The notes under the pieces: model-generated
Told to the model about the DNA's origin: nothing
What the model saw: the letters and a program-made list of their open reading frames with translations, nothing else
The model's database searches: none
NCBI GenBank assembly: GCA_964475385.1
Contig: CAYYWV010000076.1
Coordinates: forward strand, 1-12,049
DNA length: 12,049 bases
Reading direction: 5' to 3'
Source: CAYYWV01 sp964475385
Lineage (GTDB): Bacteria; Pseudomonadota; Alphaproteobacteria; JAAXGF01
Made by a program: the position numbers and the translations under genes
Part shown: one piece after another, positions 1-6,464 of the stretch
How the letters are laid out: every line of letters begins with the position of its first letter
How positions within the stretch are numbered: position 1 is the stretch's first letter

Positions 1-874
1 GATAGTGCTCCATGGTGATCACCGCGCCCAGGCGGTTGAGCGCGCGGACCACGAAAAAGGCGTCGCGCAGCCAGCAGTAGCGATAATCCCAGTTGCGCCC
101 GGTATTGGGGGCCTCGGGGATCGAGGTGGTCATCGCCGCGATGATCGCGCCGGTCTCTTCGAAGCTGCACAGCTTGAGGGTGATCGCGGCCCGGATCACC
201 GCGTCTTGCCATTCGAAGGGCAGGGCCAGCGTGCGCGACCAGCCCCGCCAGTAGTCTATGGTCTTTTCGCAGAAGTCGCGCCCGGTCTCGGCCACCGGTC
301 GGGTCAGGGTCTCGTCGGGGCCGAGGATCAGAGTGATCGGCTCTTCGAGCCCGAACTCGATCTCGCCGAGCAGATAGGCGAGCGGCGCGTCGGTGGTGAG
401 CCTGAGCGTGATCGGCGGCGCGACGTAGCGGATGTGGTTGCTGCCGTGGGTGATCTCGGGGCCGTGGGCGCCGTAACCGTGCGCCGGGCGCAGAATCACG
501 CGGATGCGCGGCGCGCCCGCGATCGGGCGGACGATGCGCACGATCATAGTGGGGCGGAACTGGCGGCCGAACTGAAAGAAGCGGGGCGCGAAATCGGTCA
601 CTTCAATAGCGCCCCCGTTCGAATCGTAGAGACGGGTCACCAGCACCGCCGTGTTGCGCACGTATGTCTGCTCGCTGCGCGCGAGGCCCGCAAGCATGAT
701 CTGATAGACGCCGTGGACGCCCTTCTCGACCGCATGGCCGTCGTTGAGGAGCTGACAGAACACTGGATCGCTGTCGAACCGCGGCATGCAGGACCAGACG
801 ATTCGCGCCTCGCGGTCGATCAGGGCCCCGAAGCTGCAGTTGCCGATGACGCCGAGGTCGAGGGACTCAGCCAT
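1..874 (-). CDS. Glycoside hydrolase family 15 protein (glucoamylase/trehalase type), 3' end missing
   Basis: This is the first 291 codons of a gene that continues past the left edge. The reverse-strand reading opens with MAESLDLGVIGNCSFGALID and continues with IVWSCMPRFDSDP, the usual N-terminal beta-sandwich start of bacterial GH15 enzymes. Near the edge it has GRNWDYRYCWLRDA, the signature that opens the (alpha/alpha)6 catalytic barrel. The catalytic glutamates lie outside the window. Family members hydrolyse alpha-linked glucans, and some characterised ones are trehalases; the substrate here cannot be read from the sequence. No signal peptide is visible, so a cytosolic enzyme is likely. 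The ATG at 874-872 overlaps the otsB stop by 8 bases, which implies translational coupling and a shared trehalose/glucan role. From family context, the next gene leftwards may be trehalose-6-phosphate synthase (otsA), but it is not in view. Confidence 0.93.
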   Translation of the reverse strand, partial: MAESLDLGVIGNCSFGALIDREARIVWSCMPRFDSDPVFCQLLNDGHAVEKGVHGVYQIMLAGLARSEQTYVRNTAVLVTRLYDSNGGAIEVTDFAPRFFQFGRQFRPTMIVRIVRPIAGAPRIRVILRPAHGYGAHGPEITHGSNHIRYVAPPITLRLTTDAPLAYLLGEIEFGLEEPITLILGPDETLTRPVAETGRDFCEKTIDYWRGWSRTLALPFEWQDAVIRAAITLKLCSFEETGAIIAAMTTSIPEAPNTGRNWDYRYCWLRDAFFVVRALNRLGAVITMEHY

Positions 875-1643
875 CGGCCGACCTCCCGGCGGGGGGCGCG
901 TCTTCTCCGGCGAGCGCCGCCAGCCAATCGAGAAGCGCCTCGACCGAGGCGACGCGGTATTGCGCACGGCTCGGGGCGCCGTCGCCGACGCGCACGGCGA
1001 TCCCGCCCCGCGCGGCGACGATCGCGAAGGCGTCCTCGTCGGTGATGTCGTCGCCGGCGAAGACCGGCCTGCGGCCTGCGAACGGCGGCTCGGCGAGGAA
1101 GGCTTCGATCGCGGCGCCTTTGTCGCCGCCCTCGGGGCGGAGCTCGAAGACCATCTTGCCTTCGAGCAGGCGAAGCGCGCCGCCGGATGCGGCGAGGGCG
1201 TCGGCGGCGGCGCGGCGGCAGTCGGCCGCGCGTTCGGGCGCGCCGCGGTAGTGAAGCGCGAGCGTGAGCCCTTTGTCCTCGAGTAGGACGCCGGGGGCCT
1301 CGGCGACGAAGGCCGCGAGCCGCGCGCGCGCCGCATCGAGCGCGGCCTGCGGGGCGGGGCTGCGCAAGACCTCGCCGTCGGCGCGACGGCGTTCGAGCCC
1401 GTGAAGCCCGGCGGCGGGCAGGACGAGCGGCGCAAGCAAGCGGTCGAGATCGGCGAGCGGACGGCCGCTGACCAAGGCCACGGCGCCGTCGAGCCGCGCC
1501 GCAAGCGCGCCCAAGATCGGCCGCAGCCGGGGCGACAGCCGCACCGCCGAGGGCGCGGGCGCGATCTCGACCAGGGTGCCGTCGAAGTCGAGGAACAACG
1601 CCCAGTCGCTGTGCGGGACGGGAAGGGGCGGGCTCGGCGTCAT
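867..1643 (-). CDS. otsB: Trehalose-6-phosphate phosphatase (OtsB, HAD superfamily)
   Basis: A 258-residue HAD phosphatase that removes phosphate from trehalose 6-phosphate, the last step of the OtsAB trehalose pathway, in the cytosol. HAD motif I is FLDFDGTL, with Asp19 as nucleophile and Asp21 as acid/base. VSGRP follows as motif II, then EDKGLTLALHYR from the cap, and GDDITDEDAF at 197-206 is the metal-binding motif IV. The length fits the family. I chose the ATG at 1643-1641 because it lies 18 residues before the nucleophile. The open frame extends to 1754, but that stretch is low-complexity Arg/Pro/Ala and unlike the family. No clear Shine-Dalgarno precedes this ATG. The 3' end overlaps the GH15 start (ATGGCTGA), so the two form an operon. 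OtsB activity is the confident call; a broader sugar phosphatase is the only real alternative. Confidence 0.93.
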   Translation of the reverse strand: MTPSPPLPVPHSDWALFLDFDGTLVEIAPAPSAVRLSPRLRPILGALAARLDGAVALVSGRPLADLDRLLAPLVLPAAGLHGLERRRADGEVLRSPAPQAALDAARARLAAFVAEAPGVLLEDKGLTLALHYRGAPERAADCRRAAADALAASGGALRLLEGKMVFELRPEGGDKGAAIEAFLAEPPFAGRRPVFAGDDITDEDAFAIVAARGGIAVRVGDGAPSRAQYRVASVEALLDWLAALAGEDAPPAGRSADG

Positions 1644-1934
1644 CGCGTCACGACGCTTTGGGCGTTCAGCGCCTGCGGAACCGGGCGGTCGGGCATCGCG
1701 GTTCGGCCTCGCGCGAGAGAACCGGGGCGCCGCGCAGAGAGCGCGGCCTTGCAAGGTCTGTTTGCCATACCAACCCTTTCCGCTTCGCTAATCGATCCTT
1801 CAAGAAGGCGGGGATCGCGTCGCTGCGAGGGCGCAATCTGCCCTCTAAGGTTAATCTGCGTCAATGTGTGGAATGCGCCACAACGAATTCTTATATCCGT
1901 AGTGGCCCCGGGGCTGTTCCCCGGCGGCCGTTCC

Positions 1935-1972
1935 CCCGGGCCGGGCACAGAAACCCGGGCCGGACACAAAAA
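1935..1972. repeat. Tandem 19-bp direct repeat in the hsp20 leader
   Basis: Two adjacent 19-bp units lie at 1935-1953 and 1954-1972. Both begin CCCGGGCCGG and end in a CACAnAAA-like A-rich tail, and they match at 17 of 19 positions (G/A differences at unit positions 11 and 16). Each unit carries a CCCGGG palindrome. The repeat ends about 40 bases before the hsp20 Shine-Dalgarno, so it probably lies in the 5' leader or at the promoter. No function is known; protein binding, leader structure or simple slippage are all possible. Confidence 0.85.
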
Positions 1973-1983
1973 AGGAACGAGAG

Positions 1984-2049
1984 ATGGGGACCGTCAATCA
2001 TGAGGAAGAAGAGAGGAGGTGTATAAGGCGATGGCTACGCACGGACTGA
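1984..2049 (+). other. Possible upstream mini-ORF (21 codons) overlapping the hsp20 start
   Basis: ATG at 1984 follows AAGGAA (1972-1977) at a workable distance and opens 21 codons ending with TGA at 2047-2049, past the hsp20 ATG at 2031 in another frame. The AGGAGG ribosome site of hsp20 is read inside it as two consecutive AGG arginine codons. A second, nested 8-codon frame (ATG at 2000, TAA at 2024-2026) ends 4 bases before the hsp20 ATG. Neither resembles a known peptide. Such short frames are expected by chance, so this is only a candidate leader ORF. Confidence 0.2.
2014..2020 (+). promoter_or_regulatory. Ribosome binding site that sets the hsp20 start
   Basis: AGGAGGT is a near-perfect Shine-Dalgarno sequence 10 bases before the ATG at 2031. 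It overlaps the alternative GTG at 2019 and so rules that codon out as the start. Confidence 0.8.
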
Positions 2050-2531
2050 TGCCTTGGGCGTCTGGGCGGCGCCCTGTGGCGACGCCGATGGGCGACGGCA
2101 ATCCCTTCGAGTCGCTGCATCGTGAGATCGACCGCCTGTTCGACGACTTCATGCGGGGGTTCGACGTCCCGCTTCTGCGCGGAAGCGAGGAGGGCAAGAT
2201 TCTTCCCGACGTGGATGTCGCCGAGACCGACAAAGAGGTCCAGGTCACGGCCGATCTTCCCGGCGTGGACGAGAAGGATCTTGAGGTGACGCTCGCCGAA
2301 GGCGTTCTTACGATCAGCGGCGAGAAGAAGTCCGAAAGGGAAGAGAAGAAAAAGGACTATCACCGCATCGAGCGCGTTTTCGGGCGGTTCGAGCGATCGA
2401 TCGCGCTGCCCGAGGGGCTCGCCGAGGACAAGGTCGCGGCGACCTTCAAGAACGGCGTGCTCACCGTGACGATCCCGAAAAAGCCCGAAGCGAAGAAGTC
2501 AAGCCGGAAGATCCCCATCAAGACCGGCTGA
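2031..2531 (+). CDS. Small heat-shock protein, Hsp20/alpha-crystallin family
   Basis: A 166-residue ATP-independent holdase of the cytosol, which binds unfolding proteins under heat or other stress and passes them to DnaK/ClpB. The alpha-crystallin domain spans about residues 57-151: it opens with ILPDVDVAET, has VTADLPGVDEKDLEV in its core, and closes with FKNGVLTVTIPK (139-150). A C-terminal IPI motif (161-163), used to dock dimers into large oligomers, is present. The N-terminal arm includes a typical ESLHREIDRLFDDF helix. The frame is open from a GTG at 2019, but the AGGAGGT at 2014-2020 points to ATG 2031. The gene stands alone, with its own terminator 25 bases after the stop. No sigma-32 promoter could be confirmed, so heat control is inferred from the family. 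Confidence 0.96.
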   Translation: MATHGLMPWASGRRPVATPMGDGNPFESLHREIDRLFDDFMRGFDVPLLRGSEEGKILPDVDVAETDKEVQVTADLPGVDEKDLEVTLAEGVLTISGEKKSEREEKKKDYHRIERVFGRFERSIALPEGLAEDKVAATFKNGVLTVTIPKKPEAKKSSRKIPIKTG

Positions 2532-2556
2532 GAAGGCGCGCATACAGGGAGACGCG

Positions 2557-2587
2557 CCGGGGGCGGGTTCCGCCTCCGGTGTTTTTT
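2557..2587 (+). terminator. Intrinsic terminator of hsp20
   Basis: A 10-bp G/C stem (2557-2566 with 2570-2579, one G-T wobble) has a 3-base loop GTT and is followed by TGTTTTTT (2580-2587). It lies 25 bases after the hsp20 stop, between two convergent genes. On the other strand the stem is not followed by a T run, so it should terminate only hsp20 and not ampG. Confidence 0.9.
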
Positions 2588-2610
2588 GTCTTGCGGAAGA
2601 GAGAGGGCCT

Positions 2611-3990
2611 TCAAGCGTCGGCCGGGCGGGCGGTTCCGGCCCCATCTTCGGGCGCGCCGAGGCCCCGGCGCATCAACCACAGAAGAAGACCCAGCCCCGG
2701 CGCCGCGACCGCGGTCGAGACGAGGAAGAAGCTCACCCAGTCGAGGTGGTCGGCGAACCAACCGCCCGACGACGACAGCACCGTGCGCCCAAAGGCCATG
2801 AACGAGGTGAGAAGCGCGTACTGGGTCGCCGTATACGCCGCATGGCAGAGGCCTGAGAGATAGGCGACGAAGGCCGCCGACGCCATGCCCCCTGTGAAGT
2901 TCTCGATCGCGATGGTGAGCGCGAGCAGGCCTACGTTGTGGCCGACCATCGCCTGGACCGCGAACATGAGGTTCGACAGCATCTGCAACACGCCGCAGAC
3001 GAGAAGGCTCGGCATGACGCCGTAGCGGCTGACGAAGACCCCGCCCGCGAACACGCCGGCGAGGGTGGCGGCGAGGCCGAAGATCTTGCTCACGCTTGCG
3101 ATCTCGGTGTTGGTGAACCCCATCTCGACATAGAAGGGGTTGGCCATCACGCCGGCGAAGGCGTCGCCGAACTTGTAGAGAAGGATGAAGGCGAGCACCA
3201 CGACCCAACCCCGCCGGCGGGTGAAGTCGGCGAAGGGGGCGACCACCGCGCGTTCGAGCCAGGCCGCGGCGGCGGCGAGCGCGGGCGAGAGCCCCGGGCG
3301 CGCGCGCGCGATCGCGGCCGCGCGGGCGCGGACCGCCGCCTGGTCCGCCGCGCCGTCGCCCTCGGGCTCGGGCGAGGCGAGAACGGCGACCACCCCCACC
3401 GTGACCAGCGCCGCCATGATCGCGTAGACCCAGAACCAGCTCTGCGTCAGGTCGGCGAGGAACAGCGCGCCGGCCCCGCTCGCCAGCATGCCGATGCGAT
3501 AGCCCGCCTGAATCATCGCCGCGCCCGCGCCCTGCTGGCGTTCGGCGAGCACGTCGATGCGGTAGGCGTCGACCACGATGTCCTGACTCGCCGAGCAGAA
3601 GGCGACGATCAGCGCAAGAAGCGCCACCGTCGCCGGGTCTTCCGCCGGCCGGGCGCTCCCGAGGGCGACGATCGCGGCCATGAGGACGAGCTGGGTGGCG
3701 ATCAGCCAACCGCGCCGCCGCCCCAGCGCGCGAGTGAGCAGCGGCATCGGAACGCGGTCGATCAGAGGCGACCAGAGAAACTTGAGCGTGTAGGGGAGCC
3801 CGACCAGGGCGAACAGGCCGATGGTCGTTTTGTCGACGCCCGCCCGCGCCATCCAGATGGCGAGCGTGCCTGTGGTCAGCGCGAGCGGGAGCCCGCTCGA
3901 AAACCCGAGGAACAGAACGGCGATGACGCGCCGGTCGGCGTAGACAGCGGCGGCGTCCAACCAGCCGCGAAAGGCGGATCGCTCGGCCAT
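2611..3990 (-). CDS. ampG: AmpG-like MFS permease for anhydromuropeptides
   Basis: A 459-residue inner-membrane major-facilitator protein with about 12 hydrophobic helices and a long, charged, Ala/Arg-rich cytosolic loop near residues 210-240 that divides the two halves. It matches AmpG family landmarks: FLGFSSGLPLALTTGTL (27-43), IGLFALVGLPYTLKFLWSPL (57-76), LGRRRGW (89-95) and the characteristic SQDIVVDAYRIDVL (135-148). AmpG imports GlcNAc-1,6-anhydroMurNAc peptides released during wall turnover, which feeds peptidoglycan recycling. An in-frame TAG lies five codons upstream, so ATG 3990-3988 is the first possible ATG; no clear Shine-Dalgarno precedes it. The gene is transcribed singly, convergent with hsp20 and divergent from the DUF3750 gene. 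The amidase at 11185-11928 could act on its cargo. Some AmpG homologues have unproven substrates, so transport specificity is inferred. Confidence 0.88.
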   Translation of the reverse strand: MAERSAFRGWLDAAAVYADRRVIAVLFLGFSSGLPLALTTGTLAIWMARAGVDKTTIGLFALVGLPYTLKFLWSPLIDRVPMPLLTRALGRRRGWLIATQLVLMAAIVALGSARPAEDPATVALLALIVAFCSASQDIVVDAYRIDVLAERQQGAGAAMIQAGYRIGMLASGAGALFLADLTQSWFWVYAIMAALVTVGVVAVLASPEPEGDGAADQAAVRARAAAIARARPGLSPALAAAAAWLERAVVAPFADFTRRRGWVVVLAFILLYKFGDAFAGVMANPFYVEMGFTNTEIASVSKIFGLAATLAGVFAGGVFVSRYGVMPSLLVCGVLQMLSNLMFAVQAMVGHNVGLLALTIAIENFTGGMASAAFVAYLSGLCHAAYTATQYALLTSFMAFGRTVLSSSGGWFADHLDWVSFFLVSTAVAAPGLGLLLWLMRRGLGAPEDGAGTARPADA

Positions 3991-4124
3991 CGGCGGCGCA
4001 GTCTATGGGGCGGCCGCCCGATTGTACAGAACCGCTTCGATCGTTGCCGCGGCGCGGGGCGACTTGCCCGTCGCACCGCGCGATGGTTGAATTGCGTACA
4101 ACCGGCTCCCAATTGAAACCGGGC

Positions 4125-4907
4125 ATGACAACGGGTAGGCGCAAGCGCGGGGGGTGGCTGTGGCGCGCCGCGGGCGCGGTGGCGGCGGTGGTCATCCTGC
4201 CGCTGGCCGGCAGCGTGGCGAGCGTGCTCGGCCAGGATCTCGACTGGCGGACCGCGCCCCGCTACTCGATCGGGATCGCCCCCGACCCTCTTCTCGTCCG
4301 CGAACCCGTGGTCCAGGTCTATGTGGCCCGCGCCTTCGGCCTGCGCGGGGCCTTCGGCGTCCATAGCTGGATCGCGGTCAAGCGCCGCAACGCGCCCGCC
4401 TTCACCGTCTATGAGGTGATCGGCTGGCGGGTGCTGCACGGCGAGCCGGCGGTGAGCCGCTCGCACCGCGCCCCCGACGGCCTGTGGTTCGGCAACCGGC
4501 CCGAGCTTCTCGTCGATCTGCGCGGCGATCGCGTCGAGGCGGTGATCGACCGCATCGAGGCCGCGGTCGACGCCTACCCTTACGTCGACCGTTACACCAT
4601 TTGGCCCGGCCCCAACTCGAACACGTTCACCGCCTTCGTCGCCCGCGCGGTGCCCGAGCTCGACCTCGATTTGCCGCCGACCGCGATCGGCAAGGACTTT
4701 CTGCCGGGCGGCGCGCTGTTCGCCCGCGCGCCTTCGGGCACCGGCTGGCAGGTCTCGCTGTTCGGTCTTCTCGGCGTTCTGGTCGCCTTCAACGAGGGGA
4801 TCGAGTTCAACCTTCTCGGGCTCGCTTTCGGCTTCGACTTCGCCCAGCCTGCGCTTCGCCTGCCGGGCCTCGGCCGGGTCGAACTCCTGGGCAGCAAGGC
4901 GTCGTGA
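4125..4907 (+). CDS. DUF3750 family protein, membrane-anchored, function unknown
   Basis: A 260-residue protein that I recognise as DUF3750 from its conserved blocks: HSWIAVK (80-86), a YEVIGW element (96-101), WFGNRPELLVDLRG (121-134), WPGPNSNTF (160-168) and LPPTAIGKDFLPGG (183-196). A basic N-terminus (GRRKRGG) precedes a hydrophobic segment (about 15-36), consistent with a membrane anchor or signal sequence with the body outside the cytosol. The C-terminal part (about 208-240) is also hydrophobic. The open frame begins at 4005, but the upstream 40 codons look unlike protein. I chose ATG 4125 because it gives a proper basic-then-hydrophobic N-terminus; ATG 4083 is the alternative, and neither has a good Shine-Dalgarno. 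The gene is divergent from ampG (134 bp between) and ends 12 bp from the convergent hisM end. No function is assigned. Confidence 0.85.
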   Translation: MTTGRRKRGGWLWRAAGAVAAVVILPLAGSVASVLGQDLDWRTAPRYSIGIAPDPLLVREPVVQVYVARAFGLRGAFGVHSWIAVKRRNAPAFTVYEVIGWRVLHGEPAVSRSHRAPDGLWFGNRPELLVDLRGDRVEAVIDRIEAAVDAYPYVDRYTIWPGPNSNTFTAFVARAVPELDLDLPPTAIGKDFLPGGALFARAPSGTGWQVSLFGLLGVLVAFNEGIEFNLLGLAFGFDFAQPALRLPGLGRVELLGSKAS

Positions 4908-4919
4908 CCGGCCTCAGCG

Positions 4920-5678
4920 TCAGCGCCCGGCGGGCAGAACCAACCGGCCGAGCGCGGTGAGCGCGCCGTTGCCCGCTCCGGCATCGGTGCGGGGGCGAAG
5001 ATGGGCGTACCAACGCCGCTCCCACAGGCGGAACAACCAGACGATCAAAAAGGTCAGCGAAAGGTAGAACAGCCCCGCCGTGACGTAAGATTCGAACGGC
5101 GCGAAGTAGCGCGAGTTCACGATCCGCCCGGCGCCGAGCAGGTCGACGATGGTCACCAGGCTTGCGACCGCGCTGCCGTGAAGCATGAAGATGACCTCGT
5201 TGCCATAGGCCGGCAGCGCCCGACGGAAGGCGCTGGGCAAGATGATGCGGCGGTACATCACCGCTTTCGACATGCCGCAGGCGCGCGCCGCCTCGATCTC
5301 GCCGAAGGGGGTCTGCTCGATCGCGCCGCGCAGGATCTCGGCCGTATACGCGCCGGTGTTCAGCGTGAAGGCGATCAGAGCGCACCAGAACCCTTCGCGG
5401 AAGATCCACCACAGGCCGAGGCTTTCGAGGGCGTCGCGAAACTGCCCCGAACCGTGGTAGATGAGGAAAAGTTGGACCAAAAGCGGCGTTCCGCGGAAGA
5501 AGTAGATATAGGCCCAGGGCAGGCCCCAGATCAGCGGGTTCTTGGAGACCCGCAACAGCGCGGTCGGGATCGCGATGCCCATCCCGAGGATGAGCGAGAG
5601 CGCGACGAGCTGGACCGTCATCCACAGCCCCTGGAAGTAGAGGCCGATGTTCTGGGTGATGACCGAAAGGTCGATCAT
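4920..5678 (-). CDS. hisM: Polar/basic amino-acid ABC transporter permease, HisM type
   Basis: A 252-residue inner-membrane permease of the histidine/lysine/arginine/ornithine (PAAT) family. It has about five hydrophobic helices, the FFRGTPLLVQLF motif (60-71) typical of the family, and the cytoplasmic EAA loop (about 127-160, GEIEAARACGMS then LPSAFRRALPAYGN) that docks onto the ATPase. Its ATG (5678-5676) overlaps the stop of the hisQ-type gene in an ATGA, so translation is coupled and the two permeases are expected to form a heterodimer. It is the last gene of the run. After its stop only 12 bases separate it from the end of the convergent DUF3750 gene, and no terminator hairpin is evident there. 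The family call is secure; the exact substrate and the M/Q naming are by similarity. Confidence 0.92.
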   Translation of the reverse strand: MIDLSVITQNIGLYFQGLWMTVQLVALSLILGMGIAIPTALLRVSKNPLIWGLPWAYIYFFRGTPLLVQLFLIYHGSGQFRDALESLGLWWIFREGFWCALIAFTLNTGAYTAEILRGAIEQTPFGEIEAARACGMSKAVMYRRIILPSAFRRALPAYGNEVIFMLHGSAVASLVTIVDLLGAGRIVNSRYFAPFESYVTAGLFYLSLTFLIVWLFRLWERRWYAHLRPRTDAGAGNGALTALGRLVLPAGR

Positions 5679-6367
5679 CGCTCAGCCGTCCGCACGCCGA
5701 CGCTCGCGCGCCGCGCCGCCCAGCGCAGGACTATCTCCGACGAGGCCGTGATCGCGAGGTAGAGGAGGGCGACCACGAAATAGAAGGTGAATGGCTGGCG
5801 GGTCGTGCCGCCGGCCTGGCCCGCGTTGTAGACCATGTCGTGGAGCCCGATCACCGAGACCAGCGCGGTCGCCTTGGCGAGCACCAGCCAGTTGTTGCCG
5901 AAGCCCGGCAGCGCGTGGCGCACCATCTGGGGCAAGGTGATCCGGAGGAACGCCTGGGTTTCGGTCATCCCATAGGCGAGCCCGGCCTCGATCTCGCCTC
6001 GCGGCACCGCGAGGATCGCGCCCCGGAAGGTTTCGGTCATGTAGGCGCCGAAGATGAAGCCGAGGGTGAGCACGCCGGCGGTGAAGGGGTCGATGTCGAT
6101 GTAGTCCCAGCCCAGCTTGTCGCCGATGTTGTTGACCGCGATCTGGCCGCCGAAGAAGATCAGCAGCATCAGCACCAGATCAGGCACTCCGCGGATGATC
6201 GTTGTGTAGACGCCGGCGAGCGCCCTTGCGACGATCGAGCGCGACAGCTTGGCCGCCGCCCCCAGCATGCCGAGGACGACCGAAAGCGCGAGCGAGCCCG
6301 CCGCCACCGTGACGGTCAGCGCCATCCCTTTGAGGATGAAGGGCAGGTAACCGTGCAGGTCGAGCAT
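5675..6367 (-). CDS. hisQ: Polar/basic amino-acid ABC transporter permease, HisQ type
   Basis: A 230-residue inner-membrane permease, partner of the downstream HisM-type protein. It shows hydrophobic helices from about residue 10, the IIRGVPDLVLMLLIFF motif (57-72) and the EAA loop (124-158, GEIEAGLAYGMTETQ then LPQMVRHALPGFGN). The frame is open up to 6538, inside the binding-protein gene, but that extension is an odd Ser/Thr-rich run. The ATG at 6367-6365 is preferred: it follows GGAG by six bases and starts directly with the amphipathic segment typical of these permeases. A 97-bp gap with a stable hairpin separates it from the binding-protein gene. It overlaps hisM by 4 bases. Confidence 0.92.
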   Translation of the reverse strand: MLDLHGYLPFILKGMALTVTVAAGSLALSVVLGMLGAAAKLSRSIVARALAGVYTTIIRGVPDLVLMLLIFFGGQIAVNNIGDKLGWDYIDIDPFTAGVLTLGFIFGAYMTETFRGAILAVPRGEIEAGLAYGMTETQAFLRITLPQMVRHALPGFGNNWLVLAKATALVSVIGLHDMVYNAGQAGGTTRQPFTFYFVVALLYLAITASSEIVLRWAARRASVGVRTAER

Positions 6368-6411
6368 CGCGCGCTCCGACTTCGGCGCCGCCGACGGGAA
6401 AGAGGGGCGAC

Positions 6412-6442
6412 CCGCCGTCGCCCGGATCAAACCGGACGGCGG
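6412..6442 (-). other. Intercistronic stem-loop between hisJ and hisQ
   Basis: On either strand this folds into a 7-bp lower stem (6412-6418 with 6436-6442), a 3-base bulge (6419-6421), a 4-bp upper stem (6422-6425 with 6432-6435) and a 6-base loop. It lies 22 bases after the hisJ-type stop. No continuous T run follows in the leftward transcript (only CTCTTT some bases on), so it is not a full intrinsic terminator. In similar operons a hairpin here protects the abundant binding-protein mRNA and dampens permease expression; that role is inferred. Confidence 0.6.
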
Positions 6443-6464
6443 CAGGTCAGAGCCATCGGCGTAA

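Larger units (their letters stand above)
1644..2030. promoter_or_regulatory. Divergent otsB / hsp20 intergenic region
   Basis: These 387 bases separate otsB (leftward) and hsp20 (rightward) and hold no convincing standard-size gene. For the leftward direction there is a TTGACG (reverse strand, 1864-1859), but the 10 box at the proper distance is poor (CAGATT or GCAGAT). An inverted repeat, GAGGGC-N7-GCCCTC at 1827-1845, covers that spacer and -10 position and could be an operator or a hairpin. For the rightward direction, TTATAT at 1891-1896 is a possible -10 without a good -35. I could not find a CTTGAA/CCCCAT-type heat-shock promoter. The stretch from 1904 to 1972 is very G/C-rich and ends in a tandem repeat, described separately. 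Confidence 0.45.

Noticed and set aside
2019..2030. GTG start four codons earlier for hsp20
   Set aside because: The GTG overlaps the AGGAGGT ribosome site, which instead serves ATG 2031.
1900..2030. ROSE-type or fourU RNA thermometer in the hsp20 leader
   Set aside because: No complementary CCTCCT-like or UUGCU/UUUU segment pairs with the AGGAGG, and the stems seen do not include the ribosome site.
2557..2587. The hsp20 terminator acting also for ampG
   Set aside because: On the minus strand the stem is followed by CGCGTCTCCC, not a T run.
2360..4195. A 611-codon minus-strand frame spanning ampG and hsp20
   Set aside because: The product is low-complexity Arg/Gly/His-rich and overlaps two well-supported genes in other frames.
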